8,992 nucleotides of DNA from JANWHF01 sp036276235 (GTDB lineage: Bacteria > Planctomycetota > Phycisphaerae > Tepidisphaerales > Tepidisphaeraceae), in the NCBI GenBank assembly GCA_036276235.1, contig DATBDZ010000483.1, forward strand, positions 1 through 8,992, written 5' to 3'. Below the pieces are notes generated by a model. It was not told the DNA's origin. It did no database searches and worked only from the letters and a program-made list of their open reading frames with translations. Position numbers and translations under genes: made by a program. Positions 1-7,081 of the stretch are shown in pieces. Numbering within the stretch: the first letter of the stretch is position 1; every line of letters begins with the position of its first letter.

Positions 1-122
1 GGAACCACAGCATGACGACTGTTCTGATCTGAACGTCTTCCCCACCGAACGTCGCCACAGATGAAAGCCACACCCGCCGTCGAGCGTGCGGCGCGCCAAC
101 AGCATGAAATTGGCACTTCAGC
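1..122. other. Left-edge stretch without a supported gene
   Basis: This stretch lies downstream of the second TPR-GT41 gene and runs off the window. On the minus strand an ATG at 106-104 opens a frame that stays open to the window edge (about 35 codons, rich in Arg, Gly and Cys). It has no recognisable motif and no clear Shine-Dalgarno sequence, and the stretch is too short to judge. A second minus-strand ATG lies at 13-11. No convincing terminator hairpin was seen after the stop codon at 125-123. Confidence 0.2.
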
Positions 123-2591
123 TCATCCGCCGAAGTGGGTTGTCGCATTACTCAACCACATCTTGCGGAGCACATCTTCCATATCGCGGGCAAAGCCTGC
201 GGCGTCCATCAACGGCGATGCCAGGAGCCGCTCGCGCATCGACGCGCGGAGCTTGGTCAGCCGATCGATGTCGTTCGCCAGACTCACTGCGATATCGATG
301 TATTGCTCAGCCGATCCGGCGATCAGTTCAGATAAACCGACGTTGGAGAGGATGCTCACGCTCCCGCGACCGACCGCCGTGGCGCCGGCGAGTGTGACGA
401 CGGGCACGCCCATCCAAAGCGCATCCAGCGTCGTCGTGCCGCCGCCGTAGGGGAAGGGATCGAGCGCGATATCGATCTTGTGATGATGGGCGAGATATTG
501 CGGCAGGCTCACGCGCCAGACGAAATCGATCCGATCCGCAGCGACTCCGTGCCGATCCATTGCATCCAGCACGCGCTGCCGCGGCGACCCGAAACCGGCG
601 AGCAGCACTAAGCCCGAGTCAGGAACTCGAGCGAGCAGACGTGCCCACGTTTCCAAGGCCGAGTCGGAAATCTTGCAATAGTTGTTGAAGCAGCCAAATG
701 TGATCTGCCGGCTGGCCAGGGCCGGCAATTCATTCACCGGCGGCGCTTCCGGCGGGGCTTCGTAGACCCAATATGTTTTGGGCAGATGAATCGATCGCTC
801 GGTGTAGGGCAGATCACCCGTCGGCGGATCCAGATGCGGGTCGGTCAGCCGATAGTCCATCGTTTCAAGCCCCGTCGTGCCGCAGTAGGCCAGGTATGTT
901 GCCTGCACCGGCGCGGGTCGGCGCGCGAACGCGAGCAGGCGGTTTTGCGACATGTGCATGCCCAGATCGATCAGGATATCGATGCGATCGTCGCGCACCT
1001 GCCGCGCGAATTGCTCGTCGCTGAGCGAGGCGGTTTCTTTCCAGACATCTGCGTGGCCGCGCACGCGTTTGGTCATGATGTCGGGCTGGCCGAGGTCGGA
1101 GTAGGCAAAGATCTCGAACGCGGAATGATCATGATGCGCCAGCAGCGGCAGCAGCAGCCGCGCGACGGGATGCATGCGGAATTCGGCGGAGACGTAGCCG
1201 AGGCGGAGCCGCCGAGTGGGCGAGCGATCGGTGCTCGATGGGTTCAGCGACAAGTCTTGTCCCCTCCTCCGGTACTCCGGGGGAGGGTTAGGGTGGGGGC
1301 CATTCGCGTGAGACGCACCTTCAACACGGCCCCCTCCCCAGCCCTTCCCCGGAGTAGGGCCTGTCGATTTATTTGGCACGAAATTTGGGTCACTGGACTT
1401 ACAACACTCGCTCGGATCGTAAGTCCTTATTTTCCGTTCCGAAGACCCGTTTTTTCCGACTAAATCGACAAGCCCAGTATCGGGGGAGGGAGAAGAGGGG
1501 TCAGCTTCAGGCGCCGGTGAGTGACCGTTGTCGGTCACGGCATTCGACGGAACAAGCGGCAGCGCATATCGCTCATTCCACTTGCGATGCTGGGCAAGGA
1601 TCGCGGCGGCGTCGAACGCCGGATGAAAGTAAAGCGTGTACAGCCGCGCGCTGGCGGCCATGTTGAAATCAGGCTGGACTTCAATCGCGCGCTCATAGGA
1701 CGCAATCGCTTCATCCAACCGCCCCGCATCTTTGAGCGTGTTGCCAAGGTTGTAATGCGCGTCGGCCGCGTCCGGCTGCATCGCAACCGCGGTCTGCAAC
1801 TCCGCAATTGCTTCATCGAAATGTCCTGCGTCTTTGAGGGCGTTGCCGAGATTGTTGCGCAAGCCGGCGGAATCATGCCCGCTGGCCAGCAGTTGGCGCA
1901 ACTCGGCGACGGCTTCGTCATATCGCCCGCGCTGCCTAAGCGTGGCGGCGAGATTCATGCGCACATCGGCCGCCTCCGGATGCAATTGGAGAAGCCGGCG
2001 ATAGGCTTCCGCCGCTTCATCAAACTGCCCGCGCCGGCGCAGGGCCGCGGCGAGGGAATTGAGCGCCTCGCCATAATCCGGCCGCGCGGCGATGGCCCGT
2101 TGATACGAGTCGATCGCCGCGCCGATCTGGCGAGCGTCCGTGAATGCATTGCCAAGGTTGTAATGCGCCTCGGCGAAGTTCGGGCGAAGCGAGATCGCTT
2201 TCGCGAAAAATTGGATCGCATGGTCGATTCGCCCTATTCGCTTGAGCGCGTTTCCGAGATTGTTGTGCGCTTCGGGAAAGGCGGGCCAGAGCGCGATGGC
2301 GCGGCCAAAGGCTCCAGCCGCCTGCTCTGTTTGATTGTCGCCAAGCAGAGCCAGCCCGAGATTGCAATGGTATGGGGCGGCGGCCGGTTTCAGTTTCAGG
2401 GCTTTGCCTATCAGATCAATCGCCTCGGCATTTCGCCCGGCCTGATGGGCGGCGACGCCCAGCATATGCAGCGCATCGGCATGATTGGGATTTTGCGCGA
2501 GTATCTGGCGGTACAGATTTTCCGCCTCGGCGATTCGGCCCGCCTGATGGGCACGAATCGCCAGATCAAATGCCTGCGGGATCGTTGACAT
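123..2591 (-). CDS. TPR-repeat GT41 glycosyltransferase (O-GlcNAc transferase/SPINDLY-like), second paralog, with in-frame insertion
   Basis: Predicted cytoplasmic protein glycosyltransferase of 822 aa. In this family TPRs bind the protein substrate and the GT41 domain transfers a sugar from a nucleotide donor to Ser/Thr. Nine 34-residue TPR units fill residues about 4-310, with the NLG.AL...G..DEAI pattern. The catalytic domain starts near residue 462 (LRLGYVSAEF). It shows the RMHP histidine (about 474), DLGMH, PAPVQATYLAYCGTTG, FGCFNNYCKISD and the donor-site motif DPFPYGGGTTTLDALWMG (about 710-727). Residues about 360-458 are absent from the neighbouring paralog and are encoded by inserted repeats rich in Pro, Gly and Ser. 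The start at 2591 is chosen because it matches the paralog's MSTI.QA.DLAIRAHQAGR. A longer frame from 2648 only adds residues read out of frame from the upstream gene. The start overlaps the upstream stop by 26 bp, with no strong Shine-Dalgarno, so translational coupling is likely. Donor and target are unknown. Confidence 0.9.
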   Translation of the reverse strand: MSTIPQAFDLAIRAHQAGRIAEAENLYRQILAQNPNHADALHMLGVAAHQAGRNAEAIDLIGKALKLKPAAAPYHCNLGLALLGDNQTEQAAGAFGRAIALWPAFPEAHNNLGNALKRIGRIDHAIQFFAKAISLRPNFAEAHYNLGNAFTDARQIGAAIDSYQRAIAARPDYGEALNSLAAALRRRGQFDEAAEAYRRLLQLHPEAADVRMNLAATLRQRGRYDEAVAELRQLLASGHDSAGLRNNLGNALKDAGHFDEAIAELQTAVAMQPDAADAHYNLGNTLKDAGRLDEAIASYERAIEVQPDFNMAASARLYTLYFHPAFDAAAILAQHRKWNERYALPLVPSNAVTDNGHSPAPEADPSSPSPDTGLVDLVGKNGSSERKIRTYDPSECCKSSDPNFVPNKSTGPTPGKGWGGGRVEGASHANGPHPNPPPEYRRRGQDLSLNPSSTDRSPTRRLRLGYVSAEFRMHPVARLLLPLLAHHDHSAFEIFAYSDLGQPDIMTKRVRGHADVWKETASLSDEQFARQVRDDRIDILIDLGMHMSQNRLLAFARRPAPVQATYLAYCGTTGLETMDYRLTDPHLDPPTGDLPYTERSIHLPKTYWVYEAPPEAPPVNELPALASRQITFGCFNNYCKISDSALETWARLLARVPDSGLVLLAGFGSPRQRVLDAMDRHGVAADRIDFVWRVSLPQYLAHHHKIDIALDPFPYGGGTTTLDALWMGVPVVTLAGATAVGRGSVSILSNVGLSELIAGSAEQYIDIAVSLANDIDRLTKLRASMRERLLASPLMDAAGFARDMEDVLRKMWLSNATTHFGG
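1259..1300 (-). repeat. G+C-rich palindromic repeat, copy A
   Basis: An imperfect palindrome centred on CCGGTACTCCGG, followed by a GGGGGAGGGTTAGGGTGGGGG-like purine tract. Its reverse complement aligns with the interrupted copy at 1328-1356 plus 1480-1500. Repeats of this C-rich/CCGGAGTA/G-rich form are common dispersed intergenic palindromes in bacteria, recalled from general knowledge. Finding one inside a reading frame is unusual. Confidence 0.65.
1328..1500 (+). repeat. G+C-rich palindromic repeat, copy B, interrupted by a MITE-like element
   Basis: The left half (1328-1356) ends in CCTTCCCCGGAGTA and the right half (1480-1500) begins TCGGGGGAGGGAG. Joining them and removing 1357-1479 restores a palindrome that closely matches copy A in opposite orientation. 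The restored unit would read CCCCGGAGTATCGGGG at its centre. This is direct evidence that the palindrome was present before the element inserted into it. Confidence 0.65.
1357..1475. mobile_element. 119-bp MITE-like element with terminal inverted repeats
   Basis: The 20-bp ends at 1357-1376 and 1456-1475 are inverted repeats matching at 17 of 20 positions, beginning GGGCYTGTCGATTTA. The element is flanked by the direct repeat AGTA at 1353-1356 and 1476-1479, consistent with a 4-bp target-site duplication, or a TA duplication with two chance matches. An internal perfect hairpin, GGACTTAC (1395-1402) and GTAAGTCC (1419-1426), lies near the centre. The element is A+T-richer than its surroundings and too short to encode a transposase, so it would have to be mobilised in trans. 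Element plus duplication is 123 bp, or 41 codons, so the host frame is preserved. The parent transposon family is not identifiable from this window. Confidence 0.6.
2515..2591 (-). repeat. Direct repeat: 5' end of the downstream TPR-GT41 gene, near-identical to 4571-4647
   Basis: The first 77 bp of this coding region differ from the first 77 bp of the upstream paralog at only five positions. Similarity stops at the ATG; the sequences just upstream of the two start codons are unrelated. Such high nucleotide identity, beside TPR units that have diverged more, indicates recent tandem duplication or gene conversion. Confidence 0.75.
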
Positions 2592-4647
2592 ACGCGAGCC
2601 ACATCTTACGGAACGCCGCCTCCATGTCGCGGGCGAATGACGGGGCATCCATCAGCGGCGACGCCAACATCCGCTCCCGCATCGATGTCCGCAGCCCGGC
2701 GAGATGATCGAGATTGTGCGCAAGACGCATTGCGAGCTGCACGTACTCATGCGCCGAAGTTGCCACCAATTCGGGCAGTCCGGCGTTGGACAGGATGCTC
2801 AATCCGCCGCGCCCGACTGCCGTCTTGCCGGCCAGGCTGACGACCGGGATTCCCATCCAGAGCGCATCGAGTGTTGTCGTGCCGCCGCCGTAGGGGAACG
2901 GATCGAGCGCGATATCGATCTGATGATGAAAGGCGAAATACTCCGCCAGGCCAGCCCGACCGACAAACCGGATGCGATCGGCATCGACGCCTTGCCGCGC
3001 CATCGCATCGAGCACGCGCCTTCGCGGCAATCCCGTGCCGGCGACGACCGTCAGCCGTGAACCGGAGCAATCTGCCAGAAGGCGCGCCCAGGTTTCCAGT
3101 GTTCTATCCGATACCTTGCAATAATTGTTGAAGCAGCCGAATGTCACATAGCCGTTTGCAAGGGCCGGCAACGGGTTAACGGTCGGGGCCGCGGTTGGCT
3201 CTTCGTAAATCCAATACGTCCGGGGCAGATGAAGCGACGCTTCGCTGTAGCACTGATTCGGCATCCCGGGAGGATCCAGATACGGATCCGTCAGCCGATA
3301 GTCGATCGTCTCCAGCCCGGTGGTGCCGCAGTAGGCGAGATATGTCGCCTGCACGGGCGCGGGTTTGCGGGCGAACGTGAGCAGGCGATTGCCGACGGTG
3401 TGCATGCCCAGATCGATCAGAATGTCGATGCGATCTTCGCGCACCTGCCGCGCAACTTCCTCGTCACTGAGCACACTGGCATCGCGCCAGACATCGACGT
3501 GGCTGCGGACGCGCGCGGTCATTGCATCCGGTTGATTTACGTCTGCATACGCAAACACTTCCACCGCGGATTGATCATGGTGCGCCAGCAACGGCAGCAG
3601 AAGCCGCGCTACGGGATGCATGCGAAAATCCGCCGAGACGTACCCGATGCGGAGCCGGCGATCCGGAGATCGATCGTTGTCGTGCCGCGCAATATCGGAG
3701 ACCAGCGGTCGTGCGACCCGTTCATTCCACTTGCGATGCTCGGCGAAAATCGCGGCGGCATCGTACGCCGGATGAAGGTTCAGCATGTAGAGCCGCCCGG
3801 TGGCGGCTGCGGCGAAATCAGGCCGCAGATCAACCGCGCGCTGCGCCGCCGCCAGCGCTTCATCGATCTGCCCGGCGTCGCGCAATGCCGTCGCCAGATT
3901 GTGATGCGCCTCAGCAAGATTTGGATCCAGTGCGATTGCCGCGCGGAATTGGGCGATCGCTTCGTCGAACTGTCCTGCATCTTTCAGAACCGTGGCGAGA
4001 TTGCTGTGCGTTTTTGCCCGATCGGCGGCTTGCGATTGCAGCGCCAGAAGCTTGCGATAGATGTCGATCGCCTGATCGAAATTCCCCCGGAGGCGAAGTG
4101 CGTTGGCGAGATTGTTCAACGCGTCGAAATAATTGGGGCGGGCTGCAACTGCGCGCCGAAACGAATTGATCGCATCGTCGAGCCGCCGCGCGTCCATGAG
4201 CGCGTTGCCGAGGTTGTAATGCGCCTCGGCGAAACTTAGCCGCAATGTTGTGGCCCTTGCGAAGGCGGCGATCGCTTCATCATGTCGGCCAAGCCGCTTT
4301 AGCGCGCTGCCGAGATTATTGTGGGCTTCGGGGAATGCCGGTGTTATCGCGAGGGCGGAGTTGAATTCCGCGGCGGCTTGCTCCGGTTGATTGTCCCCCA
4401 GCAGCGCCAATCCAAGATTGCAATGATAATGCGCCGCCGCGGGCCGCAATCGCAGCGCCTTTCCAATGAGCTCGATCGCCTCGATGTTTCGCCCCGCCTG
4501 ATGCGCGGCCACGCCCAGCATATGCAGCGCATCGGGATGATCCGGCTGCCGCGCGAGGATTTGGCGATAGAGATTTTCCGCCTCGGCGATTCGTCCCGCC
4601 TGATGGGCACGAATCGCCAGATCGATTGCCTGCGCTATCGTTGACAT
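2566..4647 (-). CDS. TPR-repeat GT41 glycosyltransferase (O-GlcNAc transferase/SPINDLY-like), first paralog
   Basis: Predicted cytoplasmic 693-aa protein glycosyltransferase. Eight TPR units cover residues about 5-279; one is stretched to 37 residues near 175-211. A linker with HRKWNER (304-310) leads to the GT41 domain from about 332. Visible family motifs are LRIGYVSADF, RMHP with His344 at the position of the conserved catalytic-domain histidine, DLGMHT (412-417), PAPVQATYLAYCGTTG, FGCFNNYCKVSD with Lys511 at the expected nucleotide-contacting lysine, and DPFPYGGGTTTLDALWMG (582-599). No signal peptide or membrane segment is seen. The start at 4647 is the first Met of the TPR array; no Shine-Dalgarno is visible upstream (CACGTTTTTATG). 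Its last nine residues (AYVNDPAGI) are encoded by DNA that is also the start of the following paralog. It is close in sequence to that paralog but lacks the 99-residue insertion, so it serves as the intact reference. Sugar donor and target proteins cannot be read from sequence. Confidence 0.93.
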   Translation of the reverse strand: MSTIAQAIDLAIRAHQAGRIAEAENLYRQILARQPDHPDALHMLGVAAHQAGRNIEAIELIGKALRLRPAAAHYHCNLGLALLGDNQPEQAAAEFNSALAITPAFPEAHNNLGSALKRLGRHDEAIAAFARATTLRLSFAEAHYNLGNALMDARRLDDAINSFRRAVAARPNYFDALNNLANALRLRGNFDQAIDIYRKLLALQSQAADRAKTHSNLATVLKDAGQFDEAIAQFRAAIALDPNLAEAHHNLATALRDAGQIDEALAAAQRAVDLRPDFAAAATGRLYMLNLHPAYDAAAIFAEHRKWNERVARPLVSDIARHDNDRSPDRRLRIGYVSADFRMHPVARLLLPLLAHHDQSAVEVFAYADVNQPDAMTARVRSHVDVWRDASVLSDEEVARQVREDRIDILIDLGMHTVGNRLLTFARKPAPVQATYLAYCGTTGLETIDYRLTDPYLDPPGMPNQCYSEASLHLPRTYWIYEEPTAAPTVNPLPALANGYVTFGCFNNYCKVSDRTLETWARLLADCSGSRLTVVAGTGLPRRRVLDAMARQGVDADRIRFVGRAGLAEYFAFHHQIDIALDPFPYGGGTTTLDALWMGIPVVSLAGKTAVGRGGLSILSNAGLPELVATSAHEYVQLAMRLAHNLDHLAGLRTSMRERMLASPLMDAPSFARDMEAAFRKMWLAYVNDPAGI
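4571..4647 (-). repeat. Direct repeat: 5' end of the upstream TPR-GT41 gene, partner of 2515-2591
   Basis: Partner of the 77-bp block at the start of the downstream paralog, with five mismatches between them. The block encodes the first TPR helix pair, MSTI.QA.DLAIRAHQAGR and onward. Confidence 0.75.
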
Positions 4648-4676
4648 AAAAACGTGATGTGTTTCGGAGTTTTTGC

Positions 4677-4733
4677 AGGGTGGGCGTACTCGCCCACCAC
4701 GAGCGACGGATGGTGGGCGAGTACACCCACCCT
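4677..4733. repeat. Hairpin repeat, 23-bp arms
   Basis: Inverted repeat with arms 4677-4699 and 4711-4733 (one mismatch in 23 bp) around an 11-bp loop. The arms carry AGGGTGGG, GTACTCGCCCACC and their complement. It lies 29 bp upstream of the first TPR-GT41 start codon. Elements of the form GTAGGGTGGG...GTACTCGCCCACC are, from memory, dispersed repeats in planctomycete-type genomes. Transcribed RNA would form a very stable stem in the leader of the TPR-GT41 transcript, but there is no T-run typical of an intrinsic terminator. Confidence 0.75.
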
Positions 4734-4757
4734 ACACAACTGAAGAAGCGGCGGGCC

Positions 4758-4798
4758 GTGCCCGCCCTACGCGCCTGACCCAATCGTAGGGCGGGCAC
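4758..4798. repeat. Hairpin repeat, perfect 14-bp arms
   Basis: Perfect inverted repeat GTGCCCGCCCTACG (4758-4771) and CGTAGGGCGGGCAC (4785-4798) with a 13-bp loop. Weaker pairing extends outward through GGCCG and CGGCC. It sits 24 bp from the previous hairpin, between the M13 peptidase stop and the TPR-GT41 start. No poly-T follows on either strand, so it is better read as a dispersed repeat than a classical terminator, though it could act as a transcript 3'-end stabiliser for the peptidase mRNA. Confidence 0.7.
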
Positions 4799-4900
4799 TG
4801 CCGGCCGTTTTCGTGCTTTGTGGGTATGCCGATGGCACGTGGTCGCTCGGCATGACCGCTCTCCGCGAAGTTAATTTCAATGCGATGATCTGTTCTCCTA

Positions 4901-7081
4901 TCACCAGACTTCCACGCGAGTCTCCGGTGGGCGATACATTTTGTCGGTCGGCTTGATATCAAACGCATCGTAAAACGCCTGCACGTTGGAAAGCGGTACC
5001 AGCACCCGAAATTGCGCCGGCGAGTGCGGATCGGTGCGAAGCAGCAGAAGCTGGTCGGCATCGCGGATCGACCCGCGCCAGATCTGCGCGAAGCCGATGT
5101 AAAAACGCTGCGGACCGGTGAAGCCATCAATAACGGGCGCGGGCTTTCCGTGCAGCGATTTTTGGTATGCGGCGTAGGCGATGTTGATCCCACCCAGGTC
5201 CGCCAGATTTTCGCCGAGCGTCAGGCGGCCGTTGACATGCTGATCGGCGACGGCCACGCAGTCGTCGTACTGCTTAACCAGCCGATCGGCCAGCGCGGTG
5301 AACTTCGCCCGATCGTCGGGTGTCCACCAGTTTTTCAGATTTCCCTCCCCATCCGAGCGGCTGCCCTGATCATCAAAACCATGCGTGATTTCATGGCCGA
5401 TGACGGCGCCGATCGCGCCGTAGTTCACCGCATCATCCGCCTGTGAATCAAAAAACGGCGGCTGCAAAATTCCCGCCGGAAAGACGATCTCATTGAGCGT
5501 CGAGTTGTAGTAAGCGTTGACGGTCGGCGTGGTCATGCGCCACTCGCCGCGATCAACCGGCTTGCCGAGCTTGGAAAGACGATATCGCGTGTCGAACGCC
5601 ATCGCGCGCATGACATTTTGCACGTACGAATCCGGACGGATCTCCAATCCTGAATAATCGCGCCATTGGTTGGGGTAACCGATCTTGGGCATCACCATCG
5701 CGAGCTTCGCCAGCGCCTGCTCGCGCGTTTGTTGGCTCATCCATTGCCGCGATTCGATGCGCTCGCGATAGACCGCCAAAATGTTCTTGACCAGATCATC
5801 CATCCGCTGCCGCGCCGCGGGCGGGAAGTGCTTTTGCACATACAGCCGCCCCAGCGCCTCGCCCATCAGCAGATCGACGCTGGTGAGCGCGCGTTTCCAG
5901 CGCGGCTGCATCTGTTTCACGCCGCGCAACACTTCACTGTAGAAGCGAAAGCTTTCCTGCTCGAAATCCCCGCCCAGATAGCTGGCCGTGGCGTGGATCA
6001 GATGCCAGCGCACATAAACCTGCCACTGTTCCAGCGGAACGTCGGCGAGCTGTTGATCGACGCGCGCGAAAAACTCCGGTTGCCCGACGATCGCCTGTGA
6101 GACGCCGGGCACCTCGATCGCGTGCAGATAATCATCCCACTTCAGATGCGGCGTCAGGCTCGCCAGATCGGCGGCGCTCTTCTTGTTGTACTGAGCCTCG
6201 CGATCGCGAAGCTGCACGGGCGTCCGCGAAGCCTCGGCGAGCTTCGTTTCGATCGCCAGTACAGTGTCGGCATCCGTAGCGGCTTGTGCGGCGCTCCGGC
6301 CCAGAAGCGTGAGCATCTTGGCGATGTGCTCGCGATATTGCGTGCGAACTTTCGTGGAATCGTCGCTGGTTCCGACGTAGTAGCCGCGCTCCGGCAGGCC
6401 CAGCCCGCCTTGGCGCAGATGGGCGATGTACTGACTGCTCTGCTTTTCATCCTGCGCGATGTTGAAGGTAAAGAGCGCGGGAATACCCGCCGCGTGCAGA
6501 TGGCCGATGAGCTTCACCAGCTCGTCACGATTCTTCAGACTTGCGATCCAATTCAGTTCCCCGGCGAGCGGCGTGGCGCCCTGCTCGCGCAGTTTGGTTT
6601 CGTCCATCGCCGTCAGATAAAGATCGCGCACCTTGCGGCTGTCTTCGTCCAGCGGCGCGGTGGTGTGCGCCAACTCCTCAACGATTTGGTGCAGCGCCTC
6701 GAGATTGTCATCGCGCAATTTCGGAAACGCGCCCCAGCGGCTGTATTCAGGCGGGATAGGATTGTTCTTGATCCAGTTGCCGTTGACGTATTGGTAAAAG
6801 TCATCGCCGGGACGGATGGACGTGTCGAAGTTGGCGCGGTCGATGCCACTTCGGAGGGGTGCGTCGGCGGCGCGGACAGTGAGCGTGCCGACGAAGATCG
6901 CCATGAGCGCGATTGCGATGGTCGGAAAACTCACACGGTTGAAGCGCACCGGCGCCACGGGCATGCTGTCGCAAGCCCATGCCACCCGAATCGATGGGTG
7001 GCTGCAATTTTGGGTGGCATGGGCTCGCGTTAGCGTGCCCGTGGCGATCTTGACGTCCGTGTGGTTTGACTTATTTTGCAT
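4901..7081 (-). CDS. Exported M13-family zinc endopeptidase (neprilysin/PepO-like)
   Basis: Predicted periplasmic or secreted metallopeptidase that cleaves short peptides. Numbered from 7081 (726 aa), the M13 N-terminal domain begins near ANFDTSIRPGDDFYQYVNGNW (about 83-103). The substrate-binding NAYYN motif is at 522-526. The zinc site is HEITH (His563, Glu564, His567) plus GENLAD (Glu624, Asp628). DPHSPAQFRV supplies the conserved His686 and Arg692. The protein ends in MYRPPETRVEVW, the usual M13 terminus, so the gene is complete. The start is uncertain. ATG 7081 has an upstream GAGGAAGAG and lies 22 bp after the preceding gene, but places the hydrophobic segment FPTIAIALMAIFVG at about 52-65. 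ATG 6964 has no clear ribosome site but gives a standard signal peptide of about 33-35 residues cleaved near VRA-ADA. A start at 7183 would overlap the upstream gene by 80 bp and is unlikely. A dispersed repeat occupies 6954-7045, inside the N-terminal coding region. Probably an operon with the propeller gene. Confidence 0.93.
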   Translation of the reverse strand: MQNKSNHTDVKIATGTLTRAHATQNCSHPSIRVAWACDSMPVAPVRFNRVSFPTIAIALMAIFVGTLTVRAADAPLRSGIDRANFDTSIRPGDDFYQYVNGNWIKNNPIPPEYSRWGAFPKLRDDNLEALHQIVEELAHTTAPLDEDSRKVRDLYLTAMDETKLREQGATPLAGELNWIASLKNRDELVKLIGHLHAAGIPALFTFNIAQDEKQSSQYIAHLRQGGLGLPERGYYVGTSDDSTKVRTQYREHIAKMLTLLGRSAAQAATDADTVLAIETKLAEASRTPVQLRDREAQYNKKSAADLASLTPHLKWDDYLHAIEVPGVSQAIVGQPEFFARVDQQLADVPLEQWQVYVRWHLIHATASYLGGDFEQESFRFYSEVLRGVKQMQPRWKRALTSVDLLMGEALGRLYVQKHFPPAARQRMDDLVKNILAVYRERIESRQWMSQQTREQALAKLAMVMPKIGYPNQWRDYSGLEIRPDSYVQNVMRAMAFDTRYRLSKLGKPVDRGEWRMTTPTVNAYYNSTLNEIVFPAGILQPPFFDSQADDAVNYGAIGAVIGHEITHGFDDQGSRSDGEGNLKNWWTPDDRAKFTALADRLVKQYDDCVAVADQHVNGRLTLGENLADLGGINIAYAAYQKSLHGKPAPVIDGFTGPQRFYIGFAQIWRGSIRDADQLLLLRTDPHSPAQFRVLVPLSNVQAFYDAFDIKPTDKMYRPPETRVEVW
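6954..7045. repeat. 92-bp inverted-repeat element at the 5' end of the M13 peptidase gene
   Basis: Arms 6954-6987 and 7012-7045 are 34 bp each and pair imperfectly; they start GCCACGGGCA and end GCCCATGCCACCC. The loop contains a second GGGTGG copy. The form GCCACGGGCACGCTAACG...CCCATGCCACCC is one I associate with dispersed repeats of planctomycetes. The alternative peptidase ATG at 6964 lies inside the left arm, so the element either contributes coding sequence or has moved the start codon. Confidence 0.75.

Larger units (their letters stand above)
1218..1514 (-). repeat. Composite repeat insertion inside the TPR-GT41 gene
   Basis: Aligning the two TPR-GT41 paralogs leaves about 297 bp (99 codons) here with no counterpart in the upstream copy. 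The upstream copy passes directly from HDNDRSP to DRRLRIGYVSADF. The inserted DNA contains two inverted copies of a G+C-rich palindromic repeat and a MITE-like element. The peptide is low in complexity, rich in Pro, Gly and Ser, and includes PHPNPPPEYRRRGQ, the kind of translation typical of bacterial intergenic palindromic repeats. The length is a multiple of three and contains no stop codon, so the reading frame continues into the GT41 domain. Exact boundaries are uncertain by a few codons. Confidence 0.8.

Noticed and set aside
1218..1514. Possibility that the inserted segment makes the gene a pseudogene
   Set aside because: There is no stop or frameshift, both flanking domains stay in one frame, and catalytic motifs downstream are intact, so the gene is more likely functional.
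1521..2588. 355-codon open frame on the plus strand opposite the TPR array
   Set aside because: It is antisense to a clear TPR repeat region; similar long frames appear opposite the paralog (3229-4239), as expected from repetitive G+C-rich codons, and the product has no recognisable domain.
2592..2648. Extension of the second TPR-GT41 gene to an ATG at 2648
   Set aside because: The extra 19 residues are an out-of-frame reading of the upstream gene's C-terminal coding sequence and have no counterpart in the paralog.
4316..4798. 160-codon minus-strand frame spanning the hairpin repeats and the start of the first TPR-GT41 gene
   Set aside because: Its residues come from reading the intergenic repeats and an alternative frame of the TPR region; no independent gene evidence.
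4827..4852. Small inverted repeat TGCCGA...TCGGCA containing CACGTG, downstream of the peptidase stop
   Set aside because: Only 6-bp arms with a 14-bp loop and no T-run; not enough to call a terminator or operator.
6122..7033. 303-codon plus-strand open frame opposite the M13 peptidase
   Set aside because: Antisense to a gene with full M13 motifs; no domain of its own and no ribosome site.
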